A DNA stretch of 64,000 nt from Branchiostoma lanceolatum (GCF_035083965.1 NC_089728.1:23401881-23465880), one strand, 5' to 3'; counted from the first letter of the stretch, positions 1-14,051 are shown. Translations and numbers: made by a program. Notes: generated from the letters alone by a model not told the origin.

Positions 1-271
1 ACAGAGTAACAGGCAGACAGAGAGTCAGACAGACGGAGAGTCAGACAGACCGAGAATCAAACAAACAGAGAGCAGTGCAGACAGAGAGCCAGGCAGACAG
101 AGAGCCAGACAGACAGAGAGTCAGGCAGACAGAGAGTCAGATAGACAGAGAGTCATCCAGACAGAGAGTCAGGCACACTGAGAGTCAGACAGACAGAGAG
201 TCATCCAGACAGAGAGTCAGGCAGACAGAGAGTCAGACAGACAGAGAGTCAGGCAGAGAGAGAGTCGGATA
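1..271. repeat. Degenerate GACAGAGAGTC tandem repeat
   Basis: The whole stretch is built from short imperfect units such as CAGACAGAGAGTCAGG, repeated head to tail up to the assembly gap. The open frame across it is a by-product of the repeat and the gap, so I call no gene. It is outside the histone array. Confidence 0.9.
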
Positions 272-471
272 NNNNNNNNNNNNNNNNNNNNNNNNNNNNN
301 NNNNNNNNNNNNNNNNNNNNNNNNNNNNNNNNNNNNNNNNNNNNNNNNNNNNNNNNNNNNNNNNNNNNNNNNNNNNNNNNNNNNNNNNNNNNNNNNNNNN
401 NNNNNNNNNNNNNNNNNNNNNNNNNNNNNNNNNNNNNNNNNNNNNNNNNNNNNNNNNNNNNNNNNNNNNNN
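272..471. other. Assembly gap, 200 N
   Basis: Exactly 200 undetermined bases, a typical placeholder length, so the true distance is unknown. The histone array begins 17 bases after it, so the left end of the array as seen here may be set by the assembly and not by biology. Confidence 0.98.
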
Positions 472-1052
472 CTATACATAGTGATGTTCAAGACACGGTT
501 TAACAATTAAACTGCAGAGTTACACGGTTACACAACCATCATCACTCGTTCTGCCCCCTTCCTTCCATCCAACCTCAGCGCTCATGGCTGCAAACACATA
601 CATACATACATACATACATACATACCCCCCCCCCCCATGAAACTTGACACGTATAGTCGTGTGTATTGCGCGTGCCGCACACGTGCCGGACGGTCTATTT
701 ACCCGGTTACCCAAATGTTGTACAATATGTCAGCGAGCATGACACGGCCACACGACAGATGAAGAAGGAAGTGATATTGCGCTCATTTCTCGTATCATTT
801 CTCCGATCTCTTCTTGCTCTCGCACTTGATGTGTAACGTTGTCTTAGCTATCAAGGTATGGGGTATGCAACGTGATTGTATTACTAATAATAATGTAAAC
901 GTTGTCTAGTCTTTGTCTAATATAAGCAGATGCAGTGTGTGTAAGAGATACAAATGTATTAAAGTCTTTTTTTTTCATTTCACCATGAATAGTTAGTCGT
1001 ATGTATGAAGCAAGTGTGAAGATGATACAGTTCCTTTGAAAGGATGTGGGGT

Positions 1053-1068
1053 GGCCCTGAAAAGGGCC
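1053..1068 (-). terminator. Histone 3' stem-loop, H2A unit 1
   Basis: GGCCCTTTTCAGGGCC on the - strand, 24 bases past the stop. Confidence 0.95.
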
Positions 1069-1092
1069 TGGGTTTAGGTACACGTCTGGAAT

Positions 1093-1466
<374 letters not shown>

Positions 1467-1723
1467 CTTGTAGTAGTCGATTGATTGGCGTTATACGGGT
1501 AGAAGAATGAATAGACGAAAGGTCCTGCCCAGCCAATTTATACTTCGCCGCTGGATCGACAACTTCCGACAGCGAGCCAATAGAGAGAGATTACTGTGAA
1601 ATGTTCTGCAACGTCCGCACCTTGACTAGACAATCCAGAAGATTTGCATTATTTTCCCCATAAAGAGCCGAGGCGGCGCGAGTGCACCCATTCTTTGCTG
1701 TCTAATACGCCAAGAACCTCATC

Positions 1724-2084
1724 ATGCCACCAAGTGGAAAAGCCGTCAAAAAGCTGGCAAAGCCAGCCCGCCGGAGACAAGAAGCGTGGAAGGAGGAGAA
1801 AGAGAAGGGAGACCTTCGGCGTCTACATCTACAAGGTGCTGAAACAGGTGCACCCCGACACCGGCGTCTCCAGCAAGGCCATGGGAATCATGAATTCCTT
1901 CGTCAACGACATTTTTGAACGGATCGCCGCAGAGGCCTCTCGACTCGCCAACTACAACAAGCGCTCCACCATCAGCAGCCGCGAGATCCAGACCGCCGTG
2001 CGACTCCTGCTGCCGGGCGAGCTGGCCAAGCACGCCGTCAGCGAGGGCACCAAGGCCGTCACCAAGTACACCAGCTCCAAGTAG
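1724..2084 (+). pseudogene. H2B: Histone H2B, unit 1, two one-base losses
   Basis: Copy of the H2B at 7096-7458, shorter by two bases. One A is lost from the A run at about 1748-1752 and one G at about 1766 (GCCAGCCC for GCCAGGCCC). The reading frame is therefore wrong in the N-terminal tail and through the histone fold, although the downstream sequence is otherwise unchanged. Probably an assembly or base-calling error in the low-quality gap edge. Confidence 0.85.
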
Positions 2085-2116
2085 ATCTACCGCCAGTGCC
2101 AGAGATATATAACCCC

Positions 2117-2132
2117 GGCCTTTTTCAAGGCC
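2117..2132 (+). terminator. Histone 3' stem-loop, H2B unit 1
   Basis: GGCCTTTTTCAAGGCC, 33 bases past the stop. Confidence 0.95.
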
Positions 2133-2571
2133 ACCCACATCCCCACAAAAGAGCTGTAGCAATCACACTTTGCCGTCAAACAAATCACCCAAGGCATGCA
2201 CACGCCACTAACCTGCGACGGCAGGCGCATAGAACCCAACGACGCGCCCTAACAGGAGAGGGCTGCAACGCACAACAAAGCCATCAACAATACACAACGC
2301 AACACAATGCAATACAATACAAGAAATAAGTGTCTTCTGACGTGATAAAAATCTACACAACGTTCTGTTTGTTATCATCAAACAGAACAGAGCCAACAGA
2401 CGTTGCCTTCTGGAACAAATGTCGCCGCCTGTGACGTTGTTCACGGGACGTTCTTTAGAACAACGAAATAGTCGTTGCGTCGATTGGCGTTATTTTCCTG
2501 TCGAATGCCTTCAACGTATTATCAGACAGACAATGTCTGATATGTGTAGTCAAACTTATGAGCGCTAATGG

Positions 2572-2606
<35 letters not shown>

Positions 2607-2877
2607 CGTAGACGTTTCCGTGTCTCGCTTGCCCTGTGCTTCTTGTCATCTTCGATATATATCGTTAGGGGGCGTTCTTTAGTTTGCTTTGCTTTCTTTC
2701 CTTCGTCTTGCTAATATTTCTTATCTCCGAAAATAGTGGTCTTGCCGATGGGAAAGCCTCGGCGTGGATTCGTCTTTTGTAACTCCTATGGGTTGGCGGA
2801 TGGCGTCTTCCCATTGGCCAGTTGTGGTCGACCGGTCGTCGACTAGAGTTCTCGTAGGTCCGCAGGGCGGCTATTAA

Positions 2878-3267
<390 letters not shown>

Positions 3268-3301
3268 AGGACCCGGCTGACTTATCATCGCAAGCAACCC
3301 C

Positions 3302-3317
3302 GGCCCTTTTCAGGGCC
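3302..3317 (+). terminator. Histone 3' stem-loop, H4 unit 1
   Basis: GGCCCTTTTCAGGGCC followed by ATCCAAA and a purine-rich downstream element. Confidence 0.95.
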
Positions 3318-4114
3318 ATCCAAATGTCCAAGAAAGAGCTGTATTTTCTCACAACAAACACGGCCCTACACACGTACACACCTGACTCGAACGATGAACA
3401 TGACATACAATGATCATTCCAACCCCAAGAACACAGAGACCACGATTGTAGTTCTTTATTTCTTTGTGCGTGAGTGGTCTTTTTTGGTTGACGTGTTTAT
3501 TTTTGGGCAGGTGTTTGTCGTTTCTGCTGAAGCGTATATCAAACATATTTCCCTTGTAAATTGGTTGATGTCGTCGGCTTTGCTGTTTATCTTGGTGTGC
3601 GTTTTGGCGTGGAAGGAGACATCAAAGTGAGGTGTTGTTTGGTGCGGTGCGGCGGAGGGATCTTGATTTATTTGATAGTGTGTGTGTTGTATCGTAGTTT
3701 AATACTCCATATGTGTTGTGGATCGCTCATAGTGAAGTTTCTTTTCGACTAGCTGTAAGATTCTGCCGTCTTGTCAAGCTGGTCTGAAGTAACAATGGCA
3801 CGGACTTATAGTCGGAAATATCGCAGCTCACTTACTGGAAATATGACGAATATCTCAAGATCTGGAGGCTAGTGATCAGCCGCTTCCATCAAATTGGCTA
3901 GATGTGAATCTTCTTTTGTACATCATTTCTCATGCCTGTTAAGGGAGAATTCCCACTATAGAGTTTGAAAAGAAATACAAGTTTCGCCGCGACTGACAAT
4001 AGGACACAGACAAGCTGTGACGTTTCCGTCTAGGTCCGTACCATTGTTACTTCACGCCAGCTTGACAAGACGGTGGTTTCATTTGCACGTCTAACGCAGA
4101 CAAGGTAATCCAGC

Positions 4115-4687
4115 ATGTCCGCTCCAGCATCGTCCCCCAAGAAGGCCAGGAAGCCAACGGCACCCAAGGGCCCTGCGGCTCACCCGCCCACCACTGTTAT
4201 GGTTACGGCGGCTGTGGAAGCGCTCAAGGACCGTACCGGTTCTTCTCTGTTGGCCATCAAGAAGTACATTGCTGGTAACTACAAGTTCGACGTGGAGAAG
4301 AAAGCGCACTTCGTCAAGCGCGCCCTGAAATCCTTGGTGGAGAAGGGTACCCTCATCCAGGTCAAAGGAACTGGGGCGTCGGGATCCTTCAAGATCAACG
4401 TGGCAGCCAAGAAAGCCGCCGAGAAGGCCGCAAAGAAAGCCGTCAAGAAGCCGGTCAAGAAACCTGTGGCTAAGAAAGCCGCAAAACCCAAGACCACCAA
4501 GCCCAAAAAGCCAAAGGCTAAGAAGGCTACCACCCCCAAGAAGACCAAGAAACCGACTACCAAGAAGACCAAGAAATCTCCGGCCAAGAAACCCGCTGCC
4601 AAGAAATCCACAAAAAAGACTCCGGCAAAGAAGATTGCAAAGAAGGCGGCGCCTGCCAAGAAAGCGTCCAAGCCCAAGAAGAAGTGA
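4115..4687 (+). CDS. H1: Histone H1, unit 1
   Basis: 190 codons, same protein as the reference H1 at 9490-10062. Confidence 0.97.
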   Translation: MSAPASSPKKARKPTAPKGPAAHPPTTVMVTAAVEALKDRTGSSLLAIKKYIAGNYKFDVEKKAHFVKRALKSLVEKGTLIQVKGTGASGSFKINVAAKKAAEKAAKKAVKKPVKKPVAKKAAKPKTTKPKKPKAKKATTPKKTKKPTTKKTKKSPAKKPAAKKSTKKTPAKKIAKKAAPAKKASKPKKK

Positions 4688-4718
4688 TGACCTGACCGTC
4701 GAAGTTTCTGCGAACCCC

Positions 4719-4734
4719 GGCCCTTTTCAGGGCC
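4719..4734 (+). terminator. Histone 3' stem-loop, H1 unit 1
   Basis: GGCCCTTTTCAGGGCC, 32 bases past the stop. Confidence 0.95.
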
Positions 4735-5296
4735 ACCCACATCCTTACAAAAGAACTATGTCAATCATATAAGTGATACATAAAATAGAATGAAAGCACC
4801 CCCCCCCCCCCCACACACACACACCGTGACACAAACACGCGTAGAGCACATGTATAACAACACACACATGTTGGAAGGGAAGGATGGGTGAACGAACATA
4901 CGTACAGAAGCACACACCCAGGTGAACGGACTGATGTTAATTTCTCGCCGGAAATCAATTAATCAATCGACAACTTTATTGAGTACAAAGATGATGTTTC
5001 GTTACCACTGTCCGTCTATCCGCACCAAAGTGTGTACAAACATACAAAAATACACTTGTAGCCCATAGTAATTCTGTTGTAGCGCTCAAGATATCCTTGC
5101 AACATTTCCTCTGTGACCCCCAAAAGTGCCGAGCTTGCCGCTGAATATCGGATCCTGGAGACATGAAAACTGACCAATCACGAGGCCAGATTTGGGTAAG
5201 ACAACCAATCAGACGGCAGGGCACCGGCCAATTGAAAACCTCGGGGCATCTAATTAGCGGTTGTTATAAATTCACTCTCCACAGTCTGCCGACTAG

Positions 5297-5749
<453 letters not shown>

Positions 5750-5780
5750 GCTTGATCGGAGCAAGATCAACATTAACACC

Positions 5781-5796
5781 GGCCCTTTTCAGGGCC
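5781..5796 (+). terminator. Histone 3' stem-loop, H3 unit 1
   Basis: GGCCCTTTTCAGGGCC, 32 bases past the stop. Confidence 0.95.
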
Positions 5797-6422
5797 ACTG
5801 ACATATCCCAGAAAGATCTACATCGTTCACATTTCTTTAAACAGACCCCCCTTTTCCAAGACACGGTTTAACAATTAAACTGCAGAGTTACACGGTTACA
5901 CAACCATCATCACTCGTTCTGCCCCCTTCCTTCCATCCAACCTCAGCGCTCATGGCTGCAAACACATACATACATACATACATACATACATACCCCCCCC
6001 CCCCCATGAAACTTGACACGTATAGTCGTGTGTATTGCGCGTGCCGCACACGTGCCGGACGGTCTATTTACCCGGTTACCCAAATGTTGTACAATATGTC
6101 AGCGAGCATGACACGGCCCACACGGACAGATGAAGAAGGAAGTGATATTGCGCTCATTTCTCGTATCATTTCTCCGATCTCTTCTTGCTCTCGCACTTGA
6201 TGTGTAACGTTGTCTTAGCTATCAAGGTATGGGGTATGCAACGTGATTGTATTACTAATAATAATGTAAACGTTGTCTAGTCTTTGTCTAATATAAGCAG
6301 ATGCAGTGTGTGTAAGAGATACAAATGTATTAAAGTCTTTTTTTTTCATTTCACCATGAATAGTTAGTCGTATGTATGAAGCAAGTGTGAAGATGATACA
6401 GTTCCTTTGAAAGGATGTGGGT

Positions 6423-6438
6423 GGCCCTGAAAAGGGCC
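6423..6438 (-). terminator. Histone 3' stem-loop, H2A unit 2
   Basis: On the - strand GGCCCTTTTCAGGGCC folds into a 6-bp stem with a TTTC loop, the consensus bound by SLBP that replaces a poly(A) tail in replication-dependent histone mRNA. It is preceded by AAACCCA and followed by ACCCACATCC and the purine-rich TTTCAAAGGAACTG, the likely U7 snRNA target. Confidence 0.97.
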
Positions 6439-6462
6439 TGGGTTTAGGTACACGTCTGGAAT

Positions 6463-7095
<633 letters not shown>

Positions 7096-7458
7096 ATGCC
7101 ACCAAGTGGAAAAGCCGTCAAAAAAGCTGGCAAAGCCAGGCCCGCCGGAGACAAGAAGCGTGGAAGGAGGAGAAAGAGAAGGGAGACCTTCGGCGTCTAC
7201 ATCTACAAGGTGCTGAAACAGGTGCACCCCGACACCGGCGTCTCCAGCAAGGCCATGGGAATCATGAATTCCTTCGTCAACGACATTTTTGAACGGATCG
7301 CCGCAGAGGCCTCTCGACTCGCCAACTACAACAAGCGCTCCACCATCAGCAGCCGCGAGATCCAGACCGCCGTGCGACTCCTGCTGCCGGGCGAGCTGGC
7401 CAAGCACGCCGTCAGCGAGGGCACCAAGGCCGTCACCAAGTACACCAGCTCCAAGTAG
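7096..7458 (+). CDS. H2B: Core histone H2B (reference copy)
   Basis: H2B is the nucleosomal partner of H2A. The 120-residue protein has a Lys/Pro-rich N-terminal tail ([18 protein letters not shown]), the basic HBR-like stretch [11 protein letters not shown] at 20-30, the histone fold from about 32 to 97 and the C-terminal helix ending [10 protein letters not shown], where K115 corresponds to the conserved ubiquitylated lysine (human K120). It has no intron and shares a promoter with H2A. The start at 7096 gives the conserved N terminus; the longer in-frame alternatives in the promoter are not needed. All complete copies encode the same protein. Confidence 0.98.
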   Translation: MPPSGKAVKKAGKARPAGDKKRGRRRKRRETFGVYIYKVLKQVHPDTGVSSKAMGIMNSFVNDIFERIAAEASRLANYNKRSTISSREIQTAVRLLLPGELAKHAVSEGTKAVTKYTSSK

Positions 7459-7490
7459 ATCTACCGCCAGTGCCAGAGATATATAACCCC

Positions 7491-7506
7491 GGCCTTTTTC
7501 AAGGCC
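7491..7506 (+). terminator. Histone 3' stem-loop, H2B unit 2
   Basis: GGCCTTTTTCAAGGCC: the stem has a T-A pair next to the loop where the other four gene types have two C-G pairs in a row, but the loop is the same. The downstream element is ACAAAAGAGCTG. All H2B copies share this variant stem. Confidence 0.96.
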
Positions 7507-7946
7507 ACCCACATCCCCACAAAAGAGCTGTAGCAATCACACTTTGCCGTCAAACAAATCACCCAAGGCATGCACACGCCACTAACCTGCGACGGCAGGC
7601 GCATAGAACCCAACGACGCGCCCTAACAGGAGAGGGCTGCAACGCACAACAAAGCCATCAACAATACACAACGCAACACAATGCAATACAATACAAGAAA
7701 TAAAGTGTCTTCTGACGTGATAAAAATCTACACAACGTTCTGTTTGTTATCATCAAACAGAACAGAGCCAACAGACGTTGCCTTCTGGAACAAATGTCGC
7801 CGCCTGTGACGTTGTTCACGGGACGTTCTTTAGAACAACGAAATAGTCGTTGCGTCGATTGGCGTTATTTTCCTGTCGAATGCCTTCAACGTATTATCAG
7901 ACAGACAATGTCTGATATGTGTAGTCAAACTTATGAGCGCTAATGG

Positions 7947-7981
<35 letters not shown>

Positions 7982-8180
7982 CGTAGACGTTTCCGTGTCT
8001 CGCTTGCCCTGTGCTTCTTGTCATCTTCGATATATATCGTTAGGGGGCGTTCTTTAGTTTGCTTTGCTTTCTTTCCTTCGTCTTGCTAATATTTCTTATC
8101 TCCGAAAATAGTGGTCTTGCCGATGGGAAAGCCTCGGCGTGGATTCGTCTTTTGTAACTCCTATGGGTTGGCGGATGGCG
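7507..8180 (+). other. H2B-H4 spacer, no gene seen
   Basis: Between the H2B stem-loop and the H4 promoter I see no gene. It holds an AATAAA at 7699-7704; a perfect 10-bp hairpin GTTCTGTTTG/CAAACAGAAC at 7737-7763; an 8-bp hairpin ATCAGACA/TGTCTGAT at 7896-7916; a (GT)n run at about 7949-7980; and the palindrome CGATATATATCG near 8028-8039 (CGGTATATATCG in units 7 and 8). Confidence 0.8.
7699..7704 (+). promoter_or_regulatory. Possible poly(A) signal downstream of H2B
   Basis: AATAAA lies 241 bases past the H2B stop and is followed by GT-rich sequence. None of the other four genes has an AATAAA in its own sense at a comparable place. It could give a minor polyadenylated H2B transcript, as known for some histone genes in differentiated cells. 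In unit 1 one A is missing. Confidence 0.35.
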
Positions 8181-8642
<462 letters not shown>

Positions 8643-8676
8643 AGGACCCGGCTGACTTATCATCGCAAGCAACCCC

Positions 8677-8692
8677 GGCCCTTTTCAGGGCC
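8677..8692 (+). terminator. Histone 3' stem-loop, H4 unit 2
   Basis: GGCCCTTTTCAGGGCC 35 bases past the stop, with downstream element AAGAAAGAGCTG. Confidence 0.97.
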
Positions 8693-8768
8693 ATCCAAAT
8701 GTCCAAGAAAGAGCTGTATTTTCTCACAACAAACACGGCCCTACACACGTACACACCTGACTCGAACG

Positions 8769-9005
8769 ATGAACATGACATACAATGATCATTCCAACCC
8801 CAAGAACACAGAGACCACGATTGTAGTTCTTTATTTCTTTGTGCGTGAGTGGTCTTTTTTGGTTGACGTGTTTATTTTTGGGCAGGTGTTTGTCGTTTCT
8901 GCTGAAGCGTATATCAAACATATTTCCCTTGTAAATTGGTTGATGTCGTCGGCTTTGCTGTTTATCTTGGTGTGCGTTTTGGCGTGGAAGGAGACATCAA
9001 AGTGA
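8769..9005 (+). CDS. Possible small spacer ORF, 78 aa, two hydrophobic stretches
   Basis: I do not recognise this product. The frame starts at an ATG 127 bases past the H4 stop and runs 78 codons. It has a polar N terminus (MNMTYNDHSNPKNTE) and two hydrophobic segments, about residues 18-47 (rich in V, F, L) and 57-73 (SLVNWLMSSALLFILVCV), so it could be a small membrane protein. There is no nearby stem-loop or AATAAA of its own. In the diverged unit 7 (41022-41258) the ORF has a silent change, a 9-bp deletion and a 9-bp duplication, and all three keep the frame. That is suggestive but weak evidence of coding. It may equally be chance. Confidence 0.2.
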   Translation: MNMTYNDHSNPKNTETTIVVLYFFVREWSFLVDVFIFGQVFVVSAEAYIKHISLVNWLMSSALLFILVCVLAWKETSK

Positions 9006-9140
9006 GGTGTTGTTTGGTGCGGTGCGGCGGAGGGATCTTGATTTATTTGATAGTGTGTGTGTTGTATCGTAGTTTAATACTCCATATGTGTTGTGGATCG
9101 CTCATAGTGAAGTTTCTTTTCGACTAGCTGTAAGATTCTG

Positions 9141-9448
9141 CCGTCTTGTCAAGCTGGTCTGAAGTAACAATGGCACGGACTTATAGTCGGAAATATCGCA
9201 GCTCACTTACTGGAAATATGACGAATATCTCAAGATCTGGAGGCTAGTGATCAGCCGCTTCCATCAAATTGGCTAGATGTGAATCTTCTTTTGTACATCA
9301 TTTCTCATGCCTGTTAAGGGAGAATTCCCACTATAGAGTTTGAAAAGAAATACAAGTTTCGCCGCGACTGACAATAGGACACAGACAAGCTGTGACGTTT
9401 CCGTCTAGGTCCGTACCATTGTTACTTCACGCCAGCTTGACAAGACGG
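9141..9448. repeat. Fold-back (MITE-like) element upstream of H1
   Basis: Arms of 40 bp, 9141-9180 (starting CCGTCTTGTCAAGCTGG) and 9409-9448 (ending CCAGCTTGACAAGACGG), are inverted copies with three mismatches, and weaker similarity continues about 20 bp inward. The 308-bp structure ends 41 bp before the H1 start, so H1 transcription must start in or next to it. It has no ORF and no clear target duplication. Present in all seven units with H1 (for example 3766-4073, 14516-14823, 41394-41697), so it predates the amplification of the array. Confidence 0.75.
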
Positions 9449-9489
9449 TGGTTTCATTTGCACGTCTAACGCAGACAAGGTAATCCAGC

Positions 9490-10062
9490 ATGTCCGCTCC
9501 AGCATCGTCCCCCAAGAAGGCCAGGAAGCCAACGGCACCCAAGGGCCCTGCGGCTCACCCGCCCACCACTGTTATGGTTACGGCGGCTGTGGAAGCGCTC
9601 AAGGACCGTACCGGTTCTTCTCTGTTGGCCATCAAGAAGTACATTGCTGGTAACTACAAGTTCGACGTGGAGAAGAAAGCGCACTTCGTCAAGCGCGCCC
9701 TGAAATCCTTGGTGGAGAAGGGTACCCTCATCCAGGTCAAAGGAACTGGGGCGTCGGGATCCTTCAAGATCAACGTGGCAGCCAAGAAAGCCGCCGAGAA
9801 GGCCGCAAAGAAAGCCGTCAAGAAGCCGGTCAAGAAACCTGTGGCTAAGAAAGCCGCAAAACCCAAGACCACCAAGCCCAAAAAGCCAAAGGCTAAGAAG
9901 GCTACCACCCCCAAGAAGACCAAGAAACCGACTACCAAGAAGACCAAGAAATCTCCGGCCAAGAAACCCGCTGCCAAGAAATCCACAAAAAAGACTCCGG
10001 CAAAGAAGATTGCAAAGAAGGCGGCGCCTGCCAAGAAAGCGTCCAAGCCCAAGAAGAAGTGA
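9490..10062 (+). CDS. H1: Linker histone H1 (reference copy)
   Basis: H1 binds linker DNA at the nucleosome entry/exit site and compacts chromatin. The 190-residue protein has a short Pro/Ala/Lys N-terminal tail (1-23), a winged-helix globular domain at about 24-97 ([18 protein letters not shown], then the basic recognition helix region around [14 protein letters not shown], and [10 protein letters not shown]), and a Lys/Ala/Pro C-terminal tail (98-190) with TPKK and SPAKK motifs typical of CDK sites. It is intronless, with a stem-loop after the stop. The length is normal for an invertebrate H1. Units 1-6 encode the same protein; unit 7 differs at five residues. Confidence 0.97.
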   Translation: MSAPASSPKKARKPTAPKGPAAHPPTTVMVTAAVEALKDRTGSSLLAIKKYIAGNYKFDVEKKAHFVKRALKSLVEKGTLIQVKGTGASGSFKINVAAKKAAEKAAKKAVKKPVKKPVAKKAAKPKTTKPKKPKAKKATTPKKTKKPTTKKTKKSPAKKPAAKKSTKKTPAKKIAKKAAPAKKASKPKKK

Positions 10063-10093
10063 TGACCTGACCGTCGAAGTTTCTGCGAACCCC

Positions 10094-10109
10094 GGCCCTT
10101 TTCAGGGCC
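10094..10109 (+). terminator. Histone 3' stem-loop, H1 unit 2
   Basis: GGCCCTTTTCAGGGCC with downstream element ACAAAAGAACTATG. Confidence 0.97.
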
Positions 10110-10540
10110 ACCCACATCCTTACAAAAGAACTATGTCAATCATATAAGTGATACATAAAATAGAATGAAAGCACCCCCCCCCCCCCCCACACACACACAC
10201 CGTGACACAAACACGCGTAGAGCACATGTATAACAACACACACATGTTGGAAGGGAAGGATGGGTGAACGAACATACGTACAGAAGCACACACCCAGGTG
10301 AACGGACTGATGTTAATTTCTCGCCGGAAATCAATTAATCAATCGACAACTTTATTGAGTACAAAGATGATGTTTCGTTACCACTGTCCGTCTATCCGCA
10401 CCAAAGTGTGTACAAACATACAAAAATACACTTGTAGCCCATAGTAATTCTGTTGTAGCGCTCAAGATATCCTTGCAACATTTCCTCTGTGACCCCCAAA
10501 AGTGCCGAGCTTGCCGCTGAATATCGGATCCTGGAGACAT
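10110..10540 (+). other. H1-H3 spacer, C tract and CA run
   Basis: No gene seen. A pure C tract followed by (AC)n at about 10173-10200 differs in length in nearly every unit: C14, 15, 13, 13, 16, 18, 11 in units 1 to 7. On the - strand an AATAAA lies at about 10347-10352, but I find no convincing gene that would use it. Confidence 0.75.
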
Positions 10541-11125
<585 letters not shown>

Positions 11126-11156
11126 GCTTGATCGGAGCAAGATCAACATTAACACC

Positions 11157-11172
11157 GGCCCTTTTCAGGGCC
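11157..11172 (+). terminator. Histone 3' stem-loop, H3 unit 2
   Basis: GGCCCTTTTCAGGGCC, then ACTGACATATCC and the downstream element CAGAAAGATC. Confidence 0.97.
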
Positions 11173-11797
11173 ACTGACATATCCCAGAAAGATCTACATC
11201 GTTCACATTTCTTTAAACAGACCCCCCTTTTCCAAGACACGGTTTAACAATTAAACTGCAGAGTTACACGGTTACACAACCATCATCACTCGTTCTGCCC
11301 CCTTCCTTCCATCCAACCTCAGCGCTCATGGCTGCAAACACATACATACATACATACATACATACATACCCCCCCCCCCCATGAAACTTGACACGTATAG
11401 TCGTGTGTATTGCGCGTGCCGCACACGTGCCGGACGGTCTATTTACCCGGTTACCCAAATGTTGTACAATATGTCAGCGAGCATGACACGGCCCACACGG
11501 ACAGATGAAGAAGGAAGTGATATTGCGCTCATTTCTCGTATCATTTCTCCGATCTCTTCTTGCTCTCGCACTTGATGTGTAACGTTGTCTTAGCTATCAA
11601 GGTATGGGGTATGCAACGTGATTGTATTACTAATAATAATGTAAACGTTGTCTAGTCTTTGTCTAATATAAGCAGATGCAGTGTGTGTAAGAGATACAAA
11701 TGTATTAAAGTCTTTTTTTTTCATTTCACCATGAATAGTTAGTCGTATGTATGAAGCAAGTGTGAAGATGATACAGTTCCTTTGAAAGGATGTGGGT
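11173..11797. other. H3-H2A spacer between converging genes
   Basis: No gene seen. It holds a (CATA)n run followed by a C tract (about 11340-11380) and a T8-9 tract near 11713. This is the spacer hit by the 5.37-kb insertion in unit 7. Confidence 0.75.
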
Positions 11798-11813
11798 GGC
11801 CCTGAAAAGGGCC
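11798..11813 (-). terminator. Histone 3' stem-loop, H2A unit 3
   Basis: GGCCCTTTTCAGGGCC on the - strand. Confidence 0.96.
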
Positions 11814-11837
11814 TGGGTTTAGGTACACGTCTGGAAT

Positions 11838-12236
<399 letters not shown>

Positions 12237-12470
12237 TTATACGGGTAGAAGAATGAATAGACGAAAGGTCCTGCCCAGCCAATTTATACTTCGCCGCTGG
12301 ATCGACAACTTCCGACAGCGAGCCAATAGAGAGAGATTACTGTGAAATGTTCTGCAACGTCCGCACCTTGGACTAGACAATCCAGAAGATTTGCATTATT
12401 TTCCCCATAAAGAGCCGAGGCGGCGCGAGTGCACCCATTCTTTGCTGTCTAATACGCCAAGAACCTCATC

Positions 12471-12833
12471 ATGCCACCAAGTGGAAAAGCCGTCAAAAAA
12501 GCTGGCAAAGCCAGGCCCGCCGGAGACAAGAAGCGTGGAAGGAGGAGAAAGAGAAGGGAGACCTTCGGCGTCTACATCTACAAGGTGCTGAAACAGGTGC
12601 ACCCCGACACCGGCGTCTCCAGCAAGGCCATGGGAATCATGAATTCCTTCGTCAACGACATTTTTGAACGGATCGCCGCAGAGGCCTCTCGACTCGCCAA
12701 CTACAACAAGCGCTCCACCATCAGCAGCCGCGAGATCCAGACCGCCGTGCGACTCCTGCTGCCGGGCGAGCTGGCCAAGCACGCCGTCAGCGAGGGCACC
12801 AAGGCCGTCACCAAGTACACCAGCTCCAAGTAG
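12471..12833 (+). CDS. H2B: Histone H2B, unit 3
   Basis: Same 120-residue protein as the reference H2B; octamer and TATA-like box conserved upstream. Confidence 0.98.
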   Translation: MPPSGKAVKKAGKARPAGDKKRGRRRKRRETFGVYIYKVLKQVHPDTGVSSKAMGIMNSFVNDIFERIAAEASRLANYNKRSTISSREIQTAVRLLLPGELAKHAVSEGTKAVTKYTSSK

Positions 12834-12865
12834 ATCTACCGCCAGTGCCAGAGATATATAACCCC

Positions 12866-12881
12866 GGCCTTTTTCAAGGCC
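12866..12881 (+). terminator. Histone 3' stem-loop, H2B unit 3
   Basis: GGCCTTTTTCAAGGCC. Confidence 0.96.
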
Positions 12882-13321
12882 ACCCACATCCCCACAAAAG
12901 AGCTGTAGCAATCACACTTTGCCGTCAAACAAATCACCCAAGGCATGCACACGCCACTAACCTGCGACGGCAGGCGCATAGAACCCAACGACGCGCCCTA
13001 ACAGGAGAGGGCTGCAACGCACAACAAAGCCATCAACAATACACAACGCAACACAATGCAATACAATACAAGAAATAAAGTGTCTTCTGACGTGATAAAA
13101 ATCTACACAACGTTCTGTTTGTTATCATCAAACAGAACAGAGCCAACAGACGTTGCCTTCTGGAACAAATGTCGCCGCCTGTGACGTTGTTCACGGGACG
13201 TTCTTTAGAACAACGAAATAGTCGTTGCGTCGATTGGCGTTATTTTCCTGTCGAATGCCTTCAACGTATTATCAGACAGACAATGTCTGATATGTGTAGT
13301 CAAACTTATGAGCGCTAATGG

Positions 13322-13356
<35 letters not shown>

Positions 13357-13627
13357 CGTAGACGTTTCCGTGTCTCGCTTGCCCTGTGCTTCTTGTCATC
13401 TTCGATATATATCGTTAGGGGGCGTTCTTTAGTTTGCTTTGCTTTCTTTCCTTCGTCTTGCTAATATTTCTTATCTCCGAAAATAGTGGTCTTGCCGATG
13501 GGAAAGCCTCGGCGTGGATTCGTCTTTTGTAACTCCTATGGGTTGGCGGATGGCGTCTTCCCATTGGCCAGTTGTGGTCGACCGGTCGTCGACTAGAGTT
13601 CTCGTAGGTCCGCAGGGCGGCTATTAA

Positions 13628-14017
<390 letters not shown>

Positions 14018-14051
14018 AGGACCCGGCTGACTTATCATCGCAAGCAACCCC

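Larger units (their letters stand above)
8693..9489 (+). other. H4-H1 spacer
   Basis: Holds the 78-codon ORF at 8769-9005, the fold-back element at 9141-9448, and the presumed H1 promoter. I see no convincing TATA box for H1. The nearest TA-rich element is CTATAGAG at 9331, 159 bp before the start codon and inside the fold-back loop. Confidence 0.7.

Noticed and set aside
75-503. Open frame across the left simple repeat and the gap
   Set aside because: Made of repeat and undetermined bases.
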